From Alphaproteobacteria bacterium (GTDB taxonomy: Bacteria > Pseudomonadota > Alphaproteobacteria > Micropepsales > Micropepsaceae), in assembly GCA_017307355.1 (NCBI GenBank), contig JAFKFG010000025.1, positions 1 through 48,411 on the forward strand: a stretch of DNA of 48,411 nt, in the 5' to 3' direction. The position numbers were made by a program, and so were the translations under genes. A model generated the notes under the pieces. The model was not told the DNA's origin. It ran no database searches and was given only the letters and a program-made list of their open reading frames with translations. Positions 28,540 through 38,402 of this stretch are shown here, in pieces (the first letter of the stretch is position 1; each line of letters opens with the position of its first letter).

Positions 28540-31065
28540 TTAGAGCGCGCGCTGGATGGTTTCGATCTCGAAACACTCGATGACGTCGCCCTTCTGCATG
28601 TCCTGGTAATTGGTGAAGGCCATGCCGCATTCCTGGCCGACCTGGACTTCCTTCACTTCGTCCTTGAAGCGCTTGAGCGTCGACAGATCGCCTTCGTGGA
28701 TCACCACATTGTCGCGGATCAGGCGCACCTTGGCGCCGCGGCGCACCAGGCCTTCGGTGACCTTGCAGCCCGCCACCTTGCCCACCTTGGTGATGGCGAA
28801 GACTTCCAGGATTTCCGCATTGCCCAGGAACTTCTCGCGCGTTTCCGGCGCCAGCATGCCGGACAGCGCCGCTTTGATGTCGTCCACCACGTTGTAGATG
28901 ATGCTGTAATAGCGGATATCGACGCCGTCGCGCTTGGCGCGGTCGCGGGCCTGGTTGTTGGCGCGGACATTGAATCCGATCACGCCGGCACCCGAGGCAT
29001 GCGCCAGGATCACGTCGCTTTCGGTGATGCCGCCCACGCCGGCCTGCAGGATCTGCACGCCCACTTCGTCGGTGCCGAGCTTGGCCAGGGCGCCCTGAAT
29101 GGCTTCGACCGAACCTTGCACGTCGGATTTCAACACCAGCGGCAGCAATTTCTTCTCGCCGACTTCGCGGGTCTTGAGCAGCTGATCCAAAGTCTGGCGC
29201 GAATTGCTGGCCTGGCGGGATTCGCGGCGCTTCCTGGCGCGGTACTCCGCCACTTCACGGGCGCGCGCTTCGGATTCCACCACCACCATTTCATCGCCCG
29301 CTTCCGGCGGCGCGGACAGGCCCAGCACTTCCACCGGCGCCGAGGGGCCGGCGGATTTCACGGTCTCGCCGCGATCATTCTGCAGCAGGCGCACCCGGCC
29401 CCATTCGGAACCCGCGACCACGATGTCGCCCACCTTCAAGGTGCCGCGCTGCACCAGCACGGTGGCGACGGGACCGCGGCCCTTGTCCAGCTTGGCCTCG
29501 ATCACCGCGCCTTCGGCGCTGCGTTCCGGGTTGGCCTTGAGGTCGAGGATTTCCGCCTGCAGCAGGATCGCCTCTTCCAGCTTGTCGAGATTCATGCCCT
29601 TGGTGGCCGAGACTTCGACCACCTGGGTTTCGCCGCCCATGTCTTCGACCTGAACTTCGTGTTGCAGAAGTTCGGTCTTGACCCGGGTGGGATTGGCGTC
29701 GCCCTTGTCGATCTTGTTGACCGCCACGATCATGGGCACGCCCGCCGCCTTGGCATGGGCGATGGCTTCCACGGTCTGGGGCATCACGCCGTCATCGGCC
29801 GCCACCACCAGGATCACCAGGTCGGTGACCTTGGCGCCGCGCGCGCGCATCTGGGTAAAGGCGGCATGGCCCGGCGTGTCGAGGAACGTGATCTTCTGGC
29901 CGCTCTTCAGGTTCACCTGATAGGCGCCGATATGCTGGGTGATGCCGCCCGCTTCGCCCGCGGCCACGTCGGTCTTGCGGAGCGCATCGAGCAGGGAGGT
30001 CTTGCCATGGTCGACATGGCCCATAACGGTGACCACCGGGGGACGCGGCAGCAGGGTGTCGTCCTGGTCGGCGGCACCGGTCAGGCCTTCCAGCACATCG
30101 CTTTCGGCGACGCGCTTGACCACATGGCCATATTCGGTGGCCACCAGTTCGGCGGTGTCCGCATCAATGACGTCGTTCGGCGTCGCCATCATGCCGTTCT
30201 TCATCAAGACCTTGATCACGTCCACGGCGCGGCGCGCCATGCGGTTGGCCAGGTCGGAAACCGAAATGGTTTCCGGGATCACGATGTCGCGCGGACCGGC
30301 GGGGCCGGCCTGCTGCACCTGATGGCCCTTGTTGACGCGCTGCAGATGACGGCGATAGGCGGCGACCGAGCGGGTGCGCTCATCATCGTCGGACAGAGCG
30401 CGCGTCACGGTGAGCTTGCCGCGGCGGCGCTCGCCCTCGCCGGCCTTTTTGGGCGCGGGCGCCTTCACCGGCACGATCTTGTTGCCGATCTTCTTGGTGG
30501 TGTTTTCTTCTTCTTCTTCCTGCACCGGGCGGCGGCGGGCGGCTTCGACCGGAGCGACCGCAGGTTTGGTCTCGGCACGGCGCGCGGCTTCCTGTTCGGC
30601 ATGGCGGCGGGCTTCGGCCTCGGCGGCCTTGCGCGCTTCTTCCTCGATCTTGCGCTTTTCGGCGGCGGCGCGTTCCGCCTTCATCAATTCTTCTTCGGCG
30701 GCGCGGCGCGCGGCTTCGGCTTCGGCCTGGCGGCGGGCTTCGCTGTCGGACACCCGGGCGTCGGCGATGGCGGCGGCGCGGCGAGCCTTTTCTTCATCCG
30801 AAAGCTGGCGCAGCACCACGCCGCGCGCGGGCGCGGCGGCTTTCGCGGCCGGCTTGGCGGCTTCAACCGGCGCGGGAGCCGGCTTGTCGGTACGCGCGGA
30901 CTTGTCGCCGCCCGCCTTGGCCGGAGCGGGCGCGCCCAGAGTGCGCTTCTTCTCGACCACCACGGCCTTGGTGCGGCCATGGCTGAAGCTCTGCTTGACG
31001 GTGGACGTCTCCGTCTTCTTCAGCGACAGCGTTTTGGGGCGCTTGGTCTCGTCGGTATCGGTCAT
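28540..31065 (-). CDS. infB: Translation initiation factor IF-2
   Basis: GTPase that delivers fMet-tRNA to the 30S subunit; 841 residues. A basic N-terminus is followed by a long Ala/Glu/Arg/Lys coiled-coil-like region (about 90-170) and an IF2_N-type region. The G domain has G1 GHVDHGKT (349-356), G3 DTPGHAAF and G4 NKIDK. The C-terminal IF2 domains contain [10 protein letters not shown] and [22 protein letters not shown]. The ATG overlaps the TGA of the YlxR gene (ATGA), so they are coupled. Confidence 0.99.
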   Translation of the reverse strand: MTDTDETKRPKTLSLKKTETSTVKQSFSHGRTKAVVVEKKRTLGAPAPAKAGGDKSARTDKPAPAPVEAAKPAAKAAAPARGVVLRQLSDEEKARRAAAIADARVSDSEARRQAEAEAARRAAEEELMKAERAAAEKRKIEEEARKAAEAEARRHAEQEAARRAETKPAVAPVEAARRRPVQEEEEENTTKKIGNKIVPVKAPAPKKAGEGERRRGKLTVTRALSDDDERTRSVAAYRRHLQRVNKGHQVQQAGPAGPRDIVIPETISVSDLANRMARRAVDVIKVLMKNGMMATPNDVIDADTAELVATEYGHVVKRVAESDVLEGLTGAADQDDTLLPRPPVVTVMGHVDHGKTSLLDALRKTDVAAGEAGGITQHIGAYQVNLKSGQKITFLDTPGHAAFTQMRARGAKVTDLVILVVAADDGVMPQTVEAIAHAKAAGVPMIVAVNKIDKGDANPTRVKTELLQHEVQVEDMGGETQVVEVSATKGMNLDKLEEAILLQAEILDLKANPERSAEGAVIEAKLDKGRGPVATVLVQRGTLKVGDIVVAGSEWGRVRLLQNDRGETVKSAGPSAPVEVLGLSAPPEAGDEMVVVESEARAREVAEYRARKRRESRQASNSRQTLDQLLKTREVGEKKLLPLVLKSDVQGSVEAIQGALAKLGTDEVGVQILQAGVGGITESDVILAHASGAGVIGFNVRANNQARDRAKRDGVDIRYYSIIYNVVDDIKAALSGMLAPETREKFLGNAEILEVFAITKVGKVAGCKVTEGLVRRGAKVRLIRDNVVIHEGDLSTLKRFKDEVKEVQVGQECGMAFTNYQDMQKGDVIECFEIETIQRAL

Positions 31066-31697
31066 GAATCTCTTTCGTTTCCTGCCGGACGGAAGCCTTG
31101 CAGACGTTCCGCATCAAAGGTCAGACGTTCCGCCAGACCGCCCGGTTGGACGGCGGCATGTATCACATTCTCGCGCCCCAAGGCCAAGCCCAATTCGGCG
31201 CTGGTAAGGCATTCCAGAACCTGCGGTTTCATTCCCCGCGCATGGGCCGCGTTGTAGAGCTTGCGCTTGCCGTCGCCCGAGCCGTCGATGGCCTCGATCA
31301 GGACGCCGGGCGGGCGGGCGCTGTCCAGCGCGCGCAGGACATTGTCGAAACCCAGCACCAGCGCGCCCGAACGCCGCGCGATCCCCAGATCGCCCAGCAT
31401 CCGCGTCACCAGTGCTTTTTCCGTGCGCTCCGCCAGATCGGCGGCGGCGGTCACATGGGCCTTGGCGGCGCGGGCGAACAGCTTTTTTTCCACGGCCAAG
31501 GTGACGGCCTTGCGGGTCGCCGTCACCCAAAGTCCCCTGCCCGGCAACTTTGCCGCCACATCGGGCACCACCTGGCCGTCCGGCGCGGCGACAAAACGGA
31601 CAAGACGGCTGTCGGGCATGATCTCGCCCGTGACAATGCAGCGTCGTTCGCGATGCATCGCCCCCTCCTCGTCCATTTTTTTTGCCGCTGCGGTCAT
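31062..31697 (-). CDS. YlxR/DUF448 RNA-binding protein with L7Ae-like C-terminal domain
   Basis: 211 residues. The N-terminal YlxR domain has [19 protein letters not shown] and [10 protein letters not shown]. The C-terminal half (about 90-180) resembles an L7Ae/S12e-type RNA-binding fold ([25 protein letters not shown]). YlxR proteins are encoded between nusA and infB across bacteria and are thought to act in RNA metabolism. The start ATG overlaps the nusA stop by one base (TGATG), and its stop overlaps the infB start: a tightly coupled trio. Confidence 0.92.
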   Translation of the reverse strand: MTAAAKKMDEEGAMHRERRCIVTGEIMPDSRLVRFVAAPDGQVVPDVAAKLPGRGLWVTATRKAVTLAVEKKLFARAAKAHVTAAADLAERTEKALVTRMLGDLGIARRSGALVLGFDNVLRALDSARPPGVLIEAIDGSGDGKRKLYNAAHARGMKPQVLECLTSAELGLALGRENVIHAAVQPGGLAERLTFDAERLQGFRPAGNERDS

Positions 31698-33310
31698 CAG
31701 GCCTCGGTCGGCTCCTCGCCTTCGGTTTCGTCGGCGGGTTCTTCTTCCGCCACCGGCTCTTCGATCCAGCCGATCTTGACCCGCGCCTTCATGATGACGG
31801 CGTTGGCATCGTCGGAGGACAGGTTGAAGCCTTCCAGCGCGCCGGGAACCCGCACGCGCTCTTTTTCCTTGTTGACCTCGTAATAACCCAGAAGATCGTC
31901 GGTGGCCGAGCCGGCCAGGTCTTCCAGGGACTTGATGCCGCCTTCGCCCAGCGCCACCGCCATCGCGGGGGTCACGCCTTCGACTTCCAGCACCGCATCC
32001 TCGACGCCCAGCGCCTTGCGCTTGTCGTCCATCTCCTTGTTGCGCGCTTCGATGAATTCGACCGCGCGGCTTTGCAGTTCCTGGGCAGTCTCTTCGTCAA
32101 AGGCTTCGATCTGGGCCAGATCGCCGACATCGACATAGGCCACGTCTTCGATCGAGGCGAAGCCTTCGGAGGCCAGCAGCTGGGCCACGGTCTCATCGAC
32201 ATCCAGCGATTCCATGAAGAGCTGGGTGCGGGTGGCGAATTCCTTCTGGCGGCGTTCCGATTCCTCGGCTTCCGTCAGAATGTCGATCTGCCAGCCGGTG
32301 AGCTGGGAGGCCAGGCGCACATTCTGGCCGCGCCGACCGATGCCCAGCGACAGTTGTTCGTCGGGCACCACCACTTCGACGCGATGCGTGTCTTCGTCCA
32401 GCACCACCTTGGAGACTTCGGCGGGCGCCAGCGCATTGACGATGAAGGTGGCCGCTTCGCCCGACCACGGGATGATGTCGATGCGCTCGCCCTGCAGTTC
32501 CTGCACCACCGCCTGCACGCGCACGCCGCGCATACCGACGCAGGCGCCGACCGGATCGATGCTGGAATCCTTGCTGATCACCGCGATCTTGGCGCGGCTG
32601 CCCGGATCGCGCGCCACCGCGCGGATCTCGATCACGCCGTCATAGATTTCCGGCACTTCCTGGGCGAACAGGCGCACCATGAATTGCGGATGCGAACGCG
32701 ACAGGAAGATCTGCGGGCCGCGGGTTTCGCGGCGCACGTCATAGATATAGGCGCGGATGCGGTCGCCGGCGCGGAAGCTTTCGCGCGGGATCATCTCGTC
32801 GCGGCGGACCACGCCTTCGGCCTTGCCCAGATCGACCACCACCGAGCCGAATTCCGAGCGCTTGACCACGCCATGCACGATTTCGCCGATGCGGTCCTTG
32901 TATTCGTCATACTGGCGCTCGCGCTCGGCGTCGCGCACCTTCTGCACGATCACTTGCTTGGCGTTCTGGGCGTTGATGCGGTTGAAATCGACCGGCGGCA
33001 GGGTTTCGGCGATGATGTCGCCGATCTGGGCGTCGGGATTGCGGCGGCGCGCATCTTCCAGGCTGATCTCGGTCTTGTCGTTCTCCACTGCCTCGACGAC
33101 ATGCAGATAGCGCGAGACATGGGTTTCACCCGTCTTGGGATCGATATCGACCTTGATGTCGTTCTCGGCGCCGTAATGGGCCTTGGCGGCGCGCTGCATC
33201 GCCTCTTCCATCGCGGTCAGCACCACCGACTTGTCGATCGACTTGTCGCGAGCGACAGCGTCGGCGATCTGCAAGAGTTCGAGCCGGTTGGCGGAAATTG
33301 CACTGGCCAT
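31697..33310 (-). CDS. nusA: Transcription termination/antitermination protein NusA
   Basis: RNA-polymerase-bound elongation factor, 537 residues. N-terminal polymerase-binding domain (about 1-125), S1 domain (about 130-200, [21 protein letters not shown]), two KH domains ([21 protein letters not shown] and [18 protein letters not shown]), and C-terminal acidic repeats (about 360-490). The end is Glu-rich. Downstream of rimP by 12 nt. Confidence 0.99.
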   Translation of the reverse strand: MASAISANRLELLQIADAVARDKSIDKSVVLTAMEEAMQRAAKAHYGAENDIKVDIDPKTGETHVSRYLHVVEAVENDKTEISLEDARRRNPDAQIGDIIAETLPPVDFNRINAQNAKQVIVQKVRDAERERQYDEYKDRIGEIVHGVVKRSEFGSVVVDLGKAEGVVRRDEMIPRESFRAGDRIRAYIYDVRRETRGPQIFLSRSHPQFMVRLFAQEVPEIYDGVIEIRAVARDPGSRAKIAVISKDSSIDPVGACVGMRGVRVQAVVQELQGERIDIIPWSGEAATFIVNALAPAEVSKVVLDEDTHRVEVVVPDEQLSLGIGRRGQNVRLASQLTGWQIDILTEAEESERRQKEFATRTQLFMESLDVDETVAQLLASEGFASIEDVAYVDVGDLAQIEAFDEETAQELQSRAVEFIEARNKEMDDKRKALGVEDAVLEVEGVTPAMAVALGEGGIKSLEDLAGSATDDLLGYYEVNKEKERVRVPGALEGFNLSSDDANAVIMKARVKIGWIEEPVAEEEPADETEGEEPTEA

Positions 33311-33322
33311 GAAAGTCTTCTC

Positions 33323-33880
33323 CTAGTTCGGCGCCTTCTTGCGCGCCTTCAAATCTTCCTGAATGAGCTTGTCGGTGAGAACGAGTTTCGCTTCCAAGAT
33401 GGAGCGGAACGGAAATTGTATGCGCGCGCCCTGCGACGTGATCACGACATCGTTGCCGTCGAGCCCTTCGAGCGTGCCGCGGAACCGCTTGCGCCCTGCC
33501 CCATTGGCGATGGTCACCGGGGCATTGAGCTCGATCTTGGCCTCGTGCCCCTTCCAGCGGGTGAAATCGGCAAGACGGGTCAGCGGCCGGTCGATCCCCG
33601 GCGAGGAGACTTCGATTTCGTAATCGCCTTCGATGGGATCTTCCGTTTCGATGAAATCGAGCAGCGCGTGGGAAAGCTCCGTGCAGCCTTCCACATCCAT
33701 GCTGCCGTCGGGCCGCTCGGCCATGATCTGCAAGGTCTTGGACGCTCCGCCCATGATGCGCAGGCGCACCAGCTTGAACCCCGCCTTTTCAATGACGGGT
33801 TCGAACACCGGTTCCAGATGCGATGCGGCGGCGAAAATGAGCGTCTCCAAGTTCCAGGCCCCAATGCTGGGGCAATACAC
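33323..33880 (-). CDS. rimP: Ribosome maturation factor RimP
   Basis: 30S assembly factor, first gene of the rimP-nusA-infB-pnp operon; about 185 residues. Conserved core: FEPVIEKAGFKLVRLRIMGG, DGSMDVEGCTELSHALLDFIETEDPIEGDYEIEVSSPGIDRPL (quoted as separate motifs DGSMDVEGC and EVSSPGIDRPL), and GTLEGLDGNDVVI. No ATG is available. GTG 33880 (GGGGA 9 nt upstream) is my choice; TTG 33850 and GTG 33916 are alternatives. A short GCCCCA-GCAT-TGGGGC hairpin (near 33860) lies in the first codons or leader, depending on the start. Confidence 0.93.
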   Translation of the reverse strand: MYCPSIGAWNLETLIFAAASHLEPVFEPVIEKAGFKLVRLRIMGGASKTLQIMAERPDGSMDVEGCTELSHALLDFIETEDPIEGDYEIEVSSPGIDRPLTRLADFTRWKGHEAKIELNAPVTIANGAGRKRFRGTLEGLDGNDVVITSQGARIQFPFRSILEAKLVLTDKLIQEDLKARKKAPN

Positions 33881-34006
33881 AAAACCTTTTCCCCGCGGCG
33901 ACCTTACGGCCGCCACACAACAGGTCTTGTTGTTAGGGATGGGGGGTATTTACGCCTGGGAGGTGCAAATATCAAGGCTTGGCGCCTGGCGCGCCTTGGC
34001 ACAGGC

Positions 34007-34086
34007 CCGCCTCCCCTGCGCGCGCGTTAGCGCGCTGGCGGGGGAGGTGCCGTAGCTGGCTCTCGAGCCAGCGAAGGCGGAGGGGG
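34007..34086 (+). repeat. Multi-hairpin repeat copy C
   Basis: Outer stem CCGCCT (34007-34012) / AGGCGG (34075-34080). Arm 1 is CTCCCC ... GGGGAG with a GCGCGC-rich interior. Arm 2 is the palindrome GCTGGCTCTCGAGCCAGC. Terminal AGGGGG follows. Its antisense strand encodes the last ~20 codons of the small membrane protein gene that ends at 34027. Confidence 0.85.
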
Positions 34087-34350
34087 TAAATTTTTACTCG
34101 GCATGATCCCAACACTGACTTCACCGGGGCCGGTGTGGATATCGGGTTGGACCGGCGGGGGCGCATCCCGGGCTTCGATAGCGTTAATCGCCTTGATTTG
34201 ACCCTGGATGGCGGGCTCGAACAAAGGCGGCCCGAACATCATCCGCCACAAAAGGTAGAAAGCGCCCAGGGAAAACAGGAAAGCGATGCCGATCCCCATG
34301 AAATCGCTGGCATGGAGGCCGGTGAAAAAGCTGGGTTCGCGTTCTTTCAT
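34027..34350 (-). CDS. Small single-pass membrane protein, 107 residues, with repeat-derived C-terminus
   Basis: Starts at ATG 34350 with MKEREPSFFTGLHASDF. One membrane helix follows (about 18-37, GIGIAFLFSLGAFYLLWRMM), then a Pro-rich soluble tail. The last ~20 residues (PPPPSLAREPATAPPPPAR) are translated from repeat copy C, whose minus strand supplies the TAA stop. Repeat copy D lies about 40 nt upstream of the start, so the gene is bracketed by two direct copies. No family recognised. Transcribed towards rimP, on the same strand. Confidence 0.6.
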   Translation of the reverse strand: MKEREPSFFTGLHASDFMGIGIAFLFSLGAFYLLWRMMFGPPLFEPAIQGQIKAINAIEARDAPPPVQPDIHTGPGEVSVGIMPSKNLPPPPSLAREPATAPPPPAR

Positions 34351-34387
34351 GGCGCTTTCATACAATATTGTGATGGGAAAACGACAG

Positions 34388-34483
34388 GCCCTCCCCTGCG
34401 CGCGCGAAGCGCGCTGGCGGGGGAGATGCCGGTCCGTAGCGTCAGCGTGCGGACGGCTCTCGAGCCAGCGAAGGCAGAGGGGG
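34388..34483 (+). repeat. Multi-hairpin repeat copy D
   Basis: Arm 1 CTCCCC ... GGGGGAG with a GCGCGCG-AAGCGCGC core. The second arm region contains GTCCGTAGC / GTGCGGAC and GGCTCTCGAGCC. It ends GCAGAGGGGG (to 34483). Same orientation as copy C; no start codon within 12 nt of the G-run apart from a TTG that opens only a very short frame. Confidence 0.8.
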
Positions 34484-34569
34484 TGAAATTGCGACGGTTC
34501 TGGTTCCAACCCGATTGACGGCGGGCGCAAAAGCGAGTGCCTTAGCCGCCATCTTGCTGGGAGCCGACC

Positions 34570-35595
34570 ATGACCGACCGTCGCACCATTCTGAAAGCAT
34601 CCCTGCTCGCCCCTGCCCTTTTGGCCCGGCCCGCATCGGCGGCCGTGAGCAAGGGCAATATCCAGATGAAACTCCCCTGCGTGGTTTCGACCTGGCCGTT
34701 CGGCGTTGCCGCCAACAAGGCCGCCTGGGTGGTCCTGTCGAAGGGCGGGCGGGCGCTGGATGCGGTGGAAGCGGGCGTGAAAATTCCCGAAGCCGATCTG
34801 CGCAATCACACGGTGGGCCGCGCCGGTTATCCCGACCGCGACGGTCATGTGACCTTGGATGCCAGCATTATGGACGAGCATGGCAATGCCGGTTCCGTGG
34901 CGGCGATGGAATATATCGCCCATCCGATTTCAGTGGCGCGCGCGGTGATGGAGAAGACGCCGCATGTGATGCTGGCGGGCGAGGGCGCCACCAAATTCGC
35001 CATCGAGCAGGGCTTCAAGCGCGAGGAACTGCTGACCCCGGAATCGAAAAAAGCCTGGCAGGAGTGGCTTAAAACCGCCAAATACAAGCCCGAAGCCAAT
35101 ATCGAAACCAAGTCTTACGGCCTGGGCACGCCGGGCGGCGCCAAGAACCACGACACCATCGGCATGCTGGCGATCGACGCCAAAGGCAATCTGTCAGGCG
35201 CCTGCACCACCTCCGGCATGGCGTGGAAAGTGCGCGGTCGCGTGGGCGACAGCCCCATTATCGGCGCCGGTCTTTATGTCGATAACGATGTGGGCGGCGC
35301 GACATCGACCGGCGTGGGCGAAGAAGTGATGCGTAGCGTGGGCAGCTTCCTGGTGGTGGAACTGATGCGCCAGGGCCGAAGCCCGCAGCAAGCCTGCAAG
35401 GAAGCGGTGGAACGCATCCTGAAGAAAAAGCCCGATGCCAAGATGGAGCAGGTGGGCTATCTGGCCATCAATAAAAAGGGCGAGGTGGGCGCCTGGGCGA
35501 TCCAGAAGGGCTTCAGCTATTCCTTGTGCGACCAGACCAGTCAGGACCGGATTATTCCGGGCGAGGCTTTCTTCGAAGCAACGCCAGGTAACTAG
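34570..35595 (+). CDS. N4-(beta-N-acetylglucosaminyl)-L-asparaginase family (Ntn hydrolase), Tat-exported
   Basis: 341 residues, family T2 (aspartylglucosaminidase/isoaspartyl peptidase type). These precursors self-cleave before a nucleophilic Thr; here HDTIGMLAID places it at Thr196. RVGDSPIIGAGLYVDNDVGG and ATSTGVGEE follow as in glycosylasparaginases. The N-terminus MTDRRTILKASLLAPALLA with AxA-like PASA at about 21-24 looks like a Tat signal (twin Arg at 4-5), suggesting periplasmic location. The natural substrate may be glycosylasparagine or isoaspartyl peptides. Its 3' end overlaps trmB tail-to-tail by 44 bp. Confidence 0.88.
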   Translation: MTDRRTILKASLLAPALLARPASAAVSKGNIQMKLPCVVSTWPFGVAANKAAWVVLSKGGRALDAVEAGVKIPEADLRNHTVGRAGYPDRDGHVTLDASIMDEHGNAGSVAAMEYIAHPISVARAVMEKTPHVMLAGEGATKFAIEQGFKREELLTPESKKAWQEWLKTAKYKPEANIETKSYGLGTPGGAKNHDTIGMLAIDAKGNLSGACTTSGMAWKVRGRVGDSPIIGAGLYVDNDVGGATSTGVGEEVMRSVGSFLVVELMRQGRSPQQACKEAVERILKKKPDAKMEQVGYLAINKKGEVGAWAIQKGFSYSLCDQTSQDRIIPGEAFFEATPGN

Positions 35596-36259
35596 GCGGG
35601 CCTTTGATCGCCTTGGCTTCGTAGCGGGTGGGCGGCCAGCCCGCCGGCCGCGTCTTCCAATCGCTTGGGCCACGCGCCGTCCATTCGAAGGCAGGGTGGG
35701 CCATCAGCCGTTCCAGGGCATAGGGCAGGTAGGATTTGTCGTCGGTGGCGAAGCGCAGTTCCGCCCCCGGTTTCAGCACCCGGGCCAGCTCGTCCAGCAT
35801 TTCCGTCTGCAGAAAACGGCGTTTGTGATGCCGGGTCTTGGGCCAGGGATCGGGGAAGAGAAGAAAGAACCGGCCCAGTGAGGCGTCGGGCAGGGCGGCG
35901 ATGATGTCACGCCCGTCCCCTTCATAGATGCGAACATTGTTCAACGGGTGATTTGCCAGCTTTGTCAGTAGCTTGGCGACGCCCATCTCATAGGGTTCGG
36001 CGCCGATCAGGCCGATGTCCGGATTCTCGCTGGCGAGCTGAAACAGGTGTTCGCCGGCCCCGAAACCGACCTCCAGCCAGAGTTCCCGAACGGTGTCCGG
36101 GAACTGAGCCTGGGCATCCTTCGCCGGGTCGAACGCAAGCTCGTTTAACAGCGTTCGGCGCAACTCGGCTTGATGGGTCGAAAGCTTCGGCCCCTTACGG
36201 CGACCGTAAAGCTTCTGGCGACGCCTTTCCAAGCCCGAACGCTGTTCAAGCTCAGTCAT
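35552..36259 (-). CDS. trmB: tRNA (guanine-N7-)-methyltransferase
   Basis: Methylates G46 of tRNA variable loops; 235 residues. SAM motif LEVGFGAGEHL, GAEPYEMGVAKLL, and the TrmB signature FPDPWPKTRHHKRR are present, with substrate-loop RFATDDKSYL. I start at ATG 36259 (MTELEQRSG) because GGGGG (36268-36272) is 8 nt upstream; ATG 36274 would begin inside repeat copy E. Convergent 44-bp overlap with the asparaginase gene. metK lies upstream on the same strand. Confidence 0.96.
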   Translation of the reverse strand: MTELEQRSGLERRRQKLYGRRKGPKLSTHQAELRRTLLNELAFDPAKDAQAQFPDTVRELWLEVGFGAGEHLFQLASENPDIGLIGAEPYEMGVAKLLTKLANHPLNNVRIYEGDGRDIIAALPDASLGRFFLLFPDPWPKTRHHKRRFLQTEMLDELARVLKPGAELRFATDDKSYLPYALERLMAHPAFEWTARGPSDWKTRPAGWPPTRYEAKAIKGPPSYLALLRRKPRPE

Positions 36260-36267
36260 TTTATTGA

Positions 36268-36344
36268 CCCCCATCTGTCCGCCACGCGGGCAAGCCCGCT
36301 AGCGGACATCTTCCCCCGCCAGCGGCTTCGCCGCGCGGGGGAAG
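36268..36344 (-). repeat. Multi-hairpin repeat copy E between metK and trmB
   Basis: Read on the minus strand: arm 1 CTTCCCCCGC / GCGGGGGAAG (36310-36344, 10 bp perfect, inner GCGGC-TTC-GCCGC). Arm 2 is TGTCCGC / GCGGACA (36276-36308) enclosing GCGGGC / GCCCGC. The terminal GGGGG (36268-36272) is 8 nt before the trmB ATG. Confidence 0.75.
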
Positions 36345-36376
36345 AAAGTCGGAGCCAAGACGCACTGCCCTATTAG

Positions 36377-37567
36377 CTAAACAGCGCTTTTCAGCTTGTC
36401 TGCGAGGTCGGTCTTTTCCCAAGAGAAGCCGCCTTCCGCATCCGGTTCGCGGCCGAAATGGCCGTAAGCGGCGGTGCGGGCATAGATCGGCTTGTTGAGG
36501 CCCAGATGCTCGCGGATGCCGCGGGGCTTCAGGCTCATCAGCTGGGGCAACACCAGTTCCAACTTGGCTTCGTCCACCTGGCCGGTGCCGTGGGTATCGA
36601 CATAGACCGACAGCGGGTCCGAGACGCCGATGGCATAGGCGATCTGGATGGTGCAGCGGTCGGCAAGACCCGCCGCCACTACATTCTTGGCCAGGTAGCG
36701 CGCCGCATAGGCCGCGGAACGGTCCACCTTGGTGGAATCCTTGCCCGAGAAGGCGCCGCCGCCATGGGGGGCCGCGCCGCCATAGGTGTCCACGATGATC
36801 TTGCGGCCGGTGAGGCCGCAATCGCCATCCGGGCCGCCGACCACGAAGGCGCCGGTGGGGTTGATGTGCCAGGCGGTCTTGTCGTTGATCCATTCGGCCG
36901 GCAGGGCCTGGCGGATATAGGGCTCGACGATCTTGCGGATGTCGGCGGAGGACTGGTTTTCGTCCATGTGCTGGGTGGAGAGCACGATCTGGGTCGCTTC
37001 CACCGGCTTGCCATTGGCATAGCGCAGGGTCACCTGGCTCTTGGCGTCGGGGCCCAGGGTCTTTTCCTTGCCCGATTTGCGGGCCACGGCCAGCAATTCC
37101 AGGATTTTGTGGCTGTAATGCAGGGGCGCCGGCATCAAAACCGGGGTTTCGCGGCAGGCATAACCGAACATGATGCCCTGGTCGCCCGCGCCTTCATCCT
37201 TGTTGCCGCTGGCATCGACGCCCTGGGCGATATGCGGCGACTGGGCATGCAGCAGGATTTCGACCTGCGCCTTCTGCCAGTGGAAGCCTTCCTGCTCGTA
37301 GCCGATATCCTTGATCGCGGCGCGCGCCACGGCTTCGACATCCTTGGGGCCGACCGATTTGGGGCCGCGGGTTTCGCCCGCGATGATGACCCGGTTGGTG
37401 GTGGCCAGGGTTTCGCAGGCGGCGCGGATATCCCAGGGGCTCATGCCTTCCTTGGGGCCTTCGCGGAAGAACAGATCCACGACTTCATCGGAAATCCGGT
37501 CGCAGACCTTGTCCGGGTGACCTTCCGAAACGCTTTCCGAAGTGAAGAGATAGTCCGACCGCGCCAT
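36377..37567 (-). CDS. metK: S-adenosylmethionine synthetase
   Basis: Makes SAM from methionine and ATP; 396 residues. Motifs: GHPDKVCD (ATP/Mg site, with SVSEGHPDK), [12 protein letters not shown] (signature 1), [15 protein letters not shown] (signature 2, P-loop-like), and [21 protein letters not shown] is 8 nt before ATG 37567. No SAM riboswitch could be recognised in the ~110-nt leader. Supplies trmB, the PmtA-like enzyme and other methyltransferases. Confidence 0.98.
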   Translation of the reverse strand: MARSDYLFTSESVSEGHPDKVCDRISDEVVDLFFREGPKEGMSPWDIRAACETLATTNRVIIAGETRGPKSVGPKDVEAVARAAIKDIGYEQEGFHWQKAQVEILLHAQSPHIAQGVDASGNKDEGAGDQGIMFGYACRETPVLMPAPLHYSHKILELLAVARKSGKEKTLGPDAKSQVTLRYANGKPVEATQIVLSTQHMDENQSSADIRKIVEPYIRQALPAEWINDKTAWHINPTGAFVVGGPDGDCGLTGRKIIVDTYGGAAPHGGGAFSGKDSTKVDRSAAYAARYLAKNVVAAGLADRCTIQIAYAIGVSDPLSVYVDTHGTGQVDEAKLELVLPQLMSLKPRGIREHLGLNKPIYARTAAYGHFGREPDAEGGFSWEKTDLADKLKSAV

Positions 37568-37675
37568 GGAGATATCCTTAGCTAGCTTTCAAAGCGGGCC
37601 CCTCTTTACAGGGTTTGGCGGGGGGGTCAACAGCATATGCCAAATTTGACATTTCCTTTGCAGTGGTAAGGATTC

Positions 37676-37702
37676 ACGTGCGGCTGTTATACAGCCGCAC
37701 GT
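37676..37702. repeat. Perfect 12-bp-arm palindrome between metK and hisB
   Basis: ACGTGCGGCTGT (37676-37687), TAT, ACAGCCGCACGT (37691-37702). It lies in the divergent metK/hisB promoter region next to repeat copy F. Candidate operator or RNA hairpin; no T-run on either side. Confidence 0.75.
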
Positions 37703-37707
37703 AATAA

Positions 37708-37790
37708 CCCCCTCCGGCCTACGCAACCTCGAGAGGTTGCTACGGCCACCTCCTCCGCCAGCGCGCTGCGCGCGCGCAGGGGAGGCGGAC
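37708..37790 (-). repeat. Multi-hairpin repeat copy F, upstream of hisB
   Basis: Minus-strand orientation: GTCCGCCT, arm 1 CTCCCC ... GGAGGAG with GCGCGC core, arm 2 GCAACCTCTCGAGGTTGC (37723-37740, a perfect 18-bp palindrome) inside GGCC / GGCC, ending GGCCGGAGGGGG. It points away from hisB. Confidence 0.8.
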
Positions 37791-37814
37791 CTGGACAGGT
37801 TGAAAGAGACATTG

Positions 37815-38402
37815 ATGCGTACCGCAACCGTCGAACGTAAGACCCGCGAGACCGAGATCGCCGTCTCCTTGGACCTGGACGGCACCGGGGAGTGCGACAT
37901 CGATACCGGAATCGGGTTTCTGGATCACATGCTGGAAAGCTTCGGCCGCCATTCCATGATGGACCTGAAGGTGCGGGCCCAGGGCGACCTGCATGTCGAT
38001 TTCCACCACACCACCGAAGACACCGCCATCGTGATCGGCCAGGCGGTGAAAAAGGCGCTGGGCGATTTTTCCGGCATCACCCGGTTCGGTTCTGCGCTGA
38101 TCCCAATGGACGAGGCGCTCACCCGCGTCGCCATCGACGTGTCCAACCGGCCTTACCTGGTCTGGAAAGTGAATATCCCCAAGCCCAAGCTGGGCGAGAT
38201 GGACACCGAACTGTTCAAGGAATGGTTCCAGGCCTTCGCGCAAAATGCCGGCGTGTGCCTGCACATCGAAAATCTTTATGCCGAAAACAGCCACCACATC
38301 GTGGAGACTTGCTTCAAAGGCCTCGCGCGGGCTTTGCGGCAAGCTGTAACACCGGATGAGCGGCTGGAAGGCAGCGTGGCTTCGACCAAAGGCAGTCTGT
38401 AG
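37815..38402 (+). CDS. hisB: Imidazoleglycerol-phosphate dehydratase
   Basis: Sixth step of histidine synthesis; manganese enzyme, 195 residues, monofunctional. Metal-binding motifs: [32 protein letters not shown]. Start ATG 37815 ([15 protein letters not shown]) after GAAAGAGA; the frame upstream reads into repeat copy F. Other his genes that usually follow (hisH, hisA, hisF) are absent: immediately downstream is a second copy of hisB's own last 21 codons and then an unrelated pseudogene, so the his cluster is interrupted here. Confidence 0.97.
   Translation: MRTATVERKTRETEIAVSLDLDGTGECDIDTGIGFLDHMLESFGRHSMMDLKVRAQGDLHVDFHHTTEDTAIVIGQAVKKALGDFSGITRFGSALIPMDEALTRVAIDVSNRPYLVWKVNIPKPKLGEMDTELFKEWFQAFAQNAGVCLHIENLYAENSHHIVETCFKGLARALRQAVTPDERLEGSVASTKGSL

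Noticed and set aside
28696..31257. 853-codon open frame antisense to infB
   Set aside because: Shadow of infB; repetitive Gly/His/Phe composition mirrors the Ala/Glu/Arg-rich IF-2 N-terminus.
33881..34006. tRNA-fMet (metY) at the head of the nusA operon as in E. coli
   Set aside because: No tRNA fold is present; the region holds only an ACAACA/TGTTGT inverted repeat (33918-33934) and repeat copy C.
37568..37675. SAM riboswitch in the metK leader
   Set aside because: I looked for SAM-I, SAM-II and SAM/SAH-type conserved cores and could not match them; a covariance-model search would be decisive.
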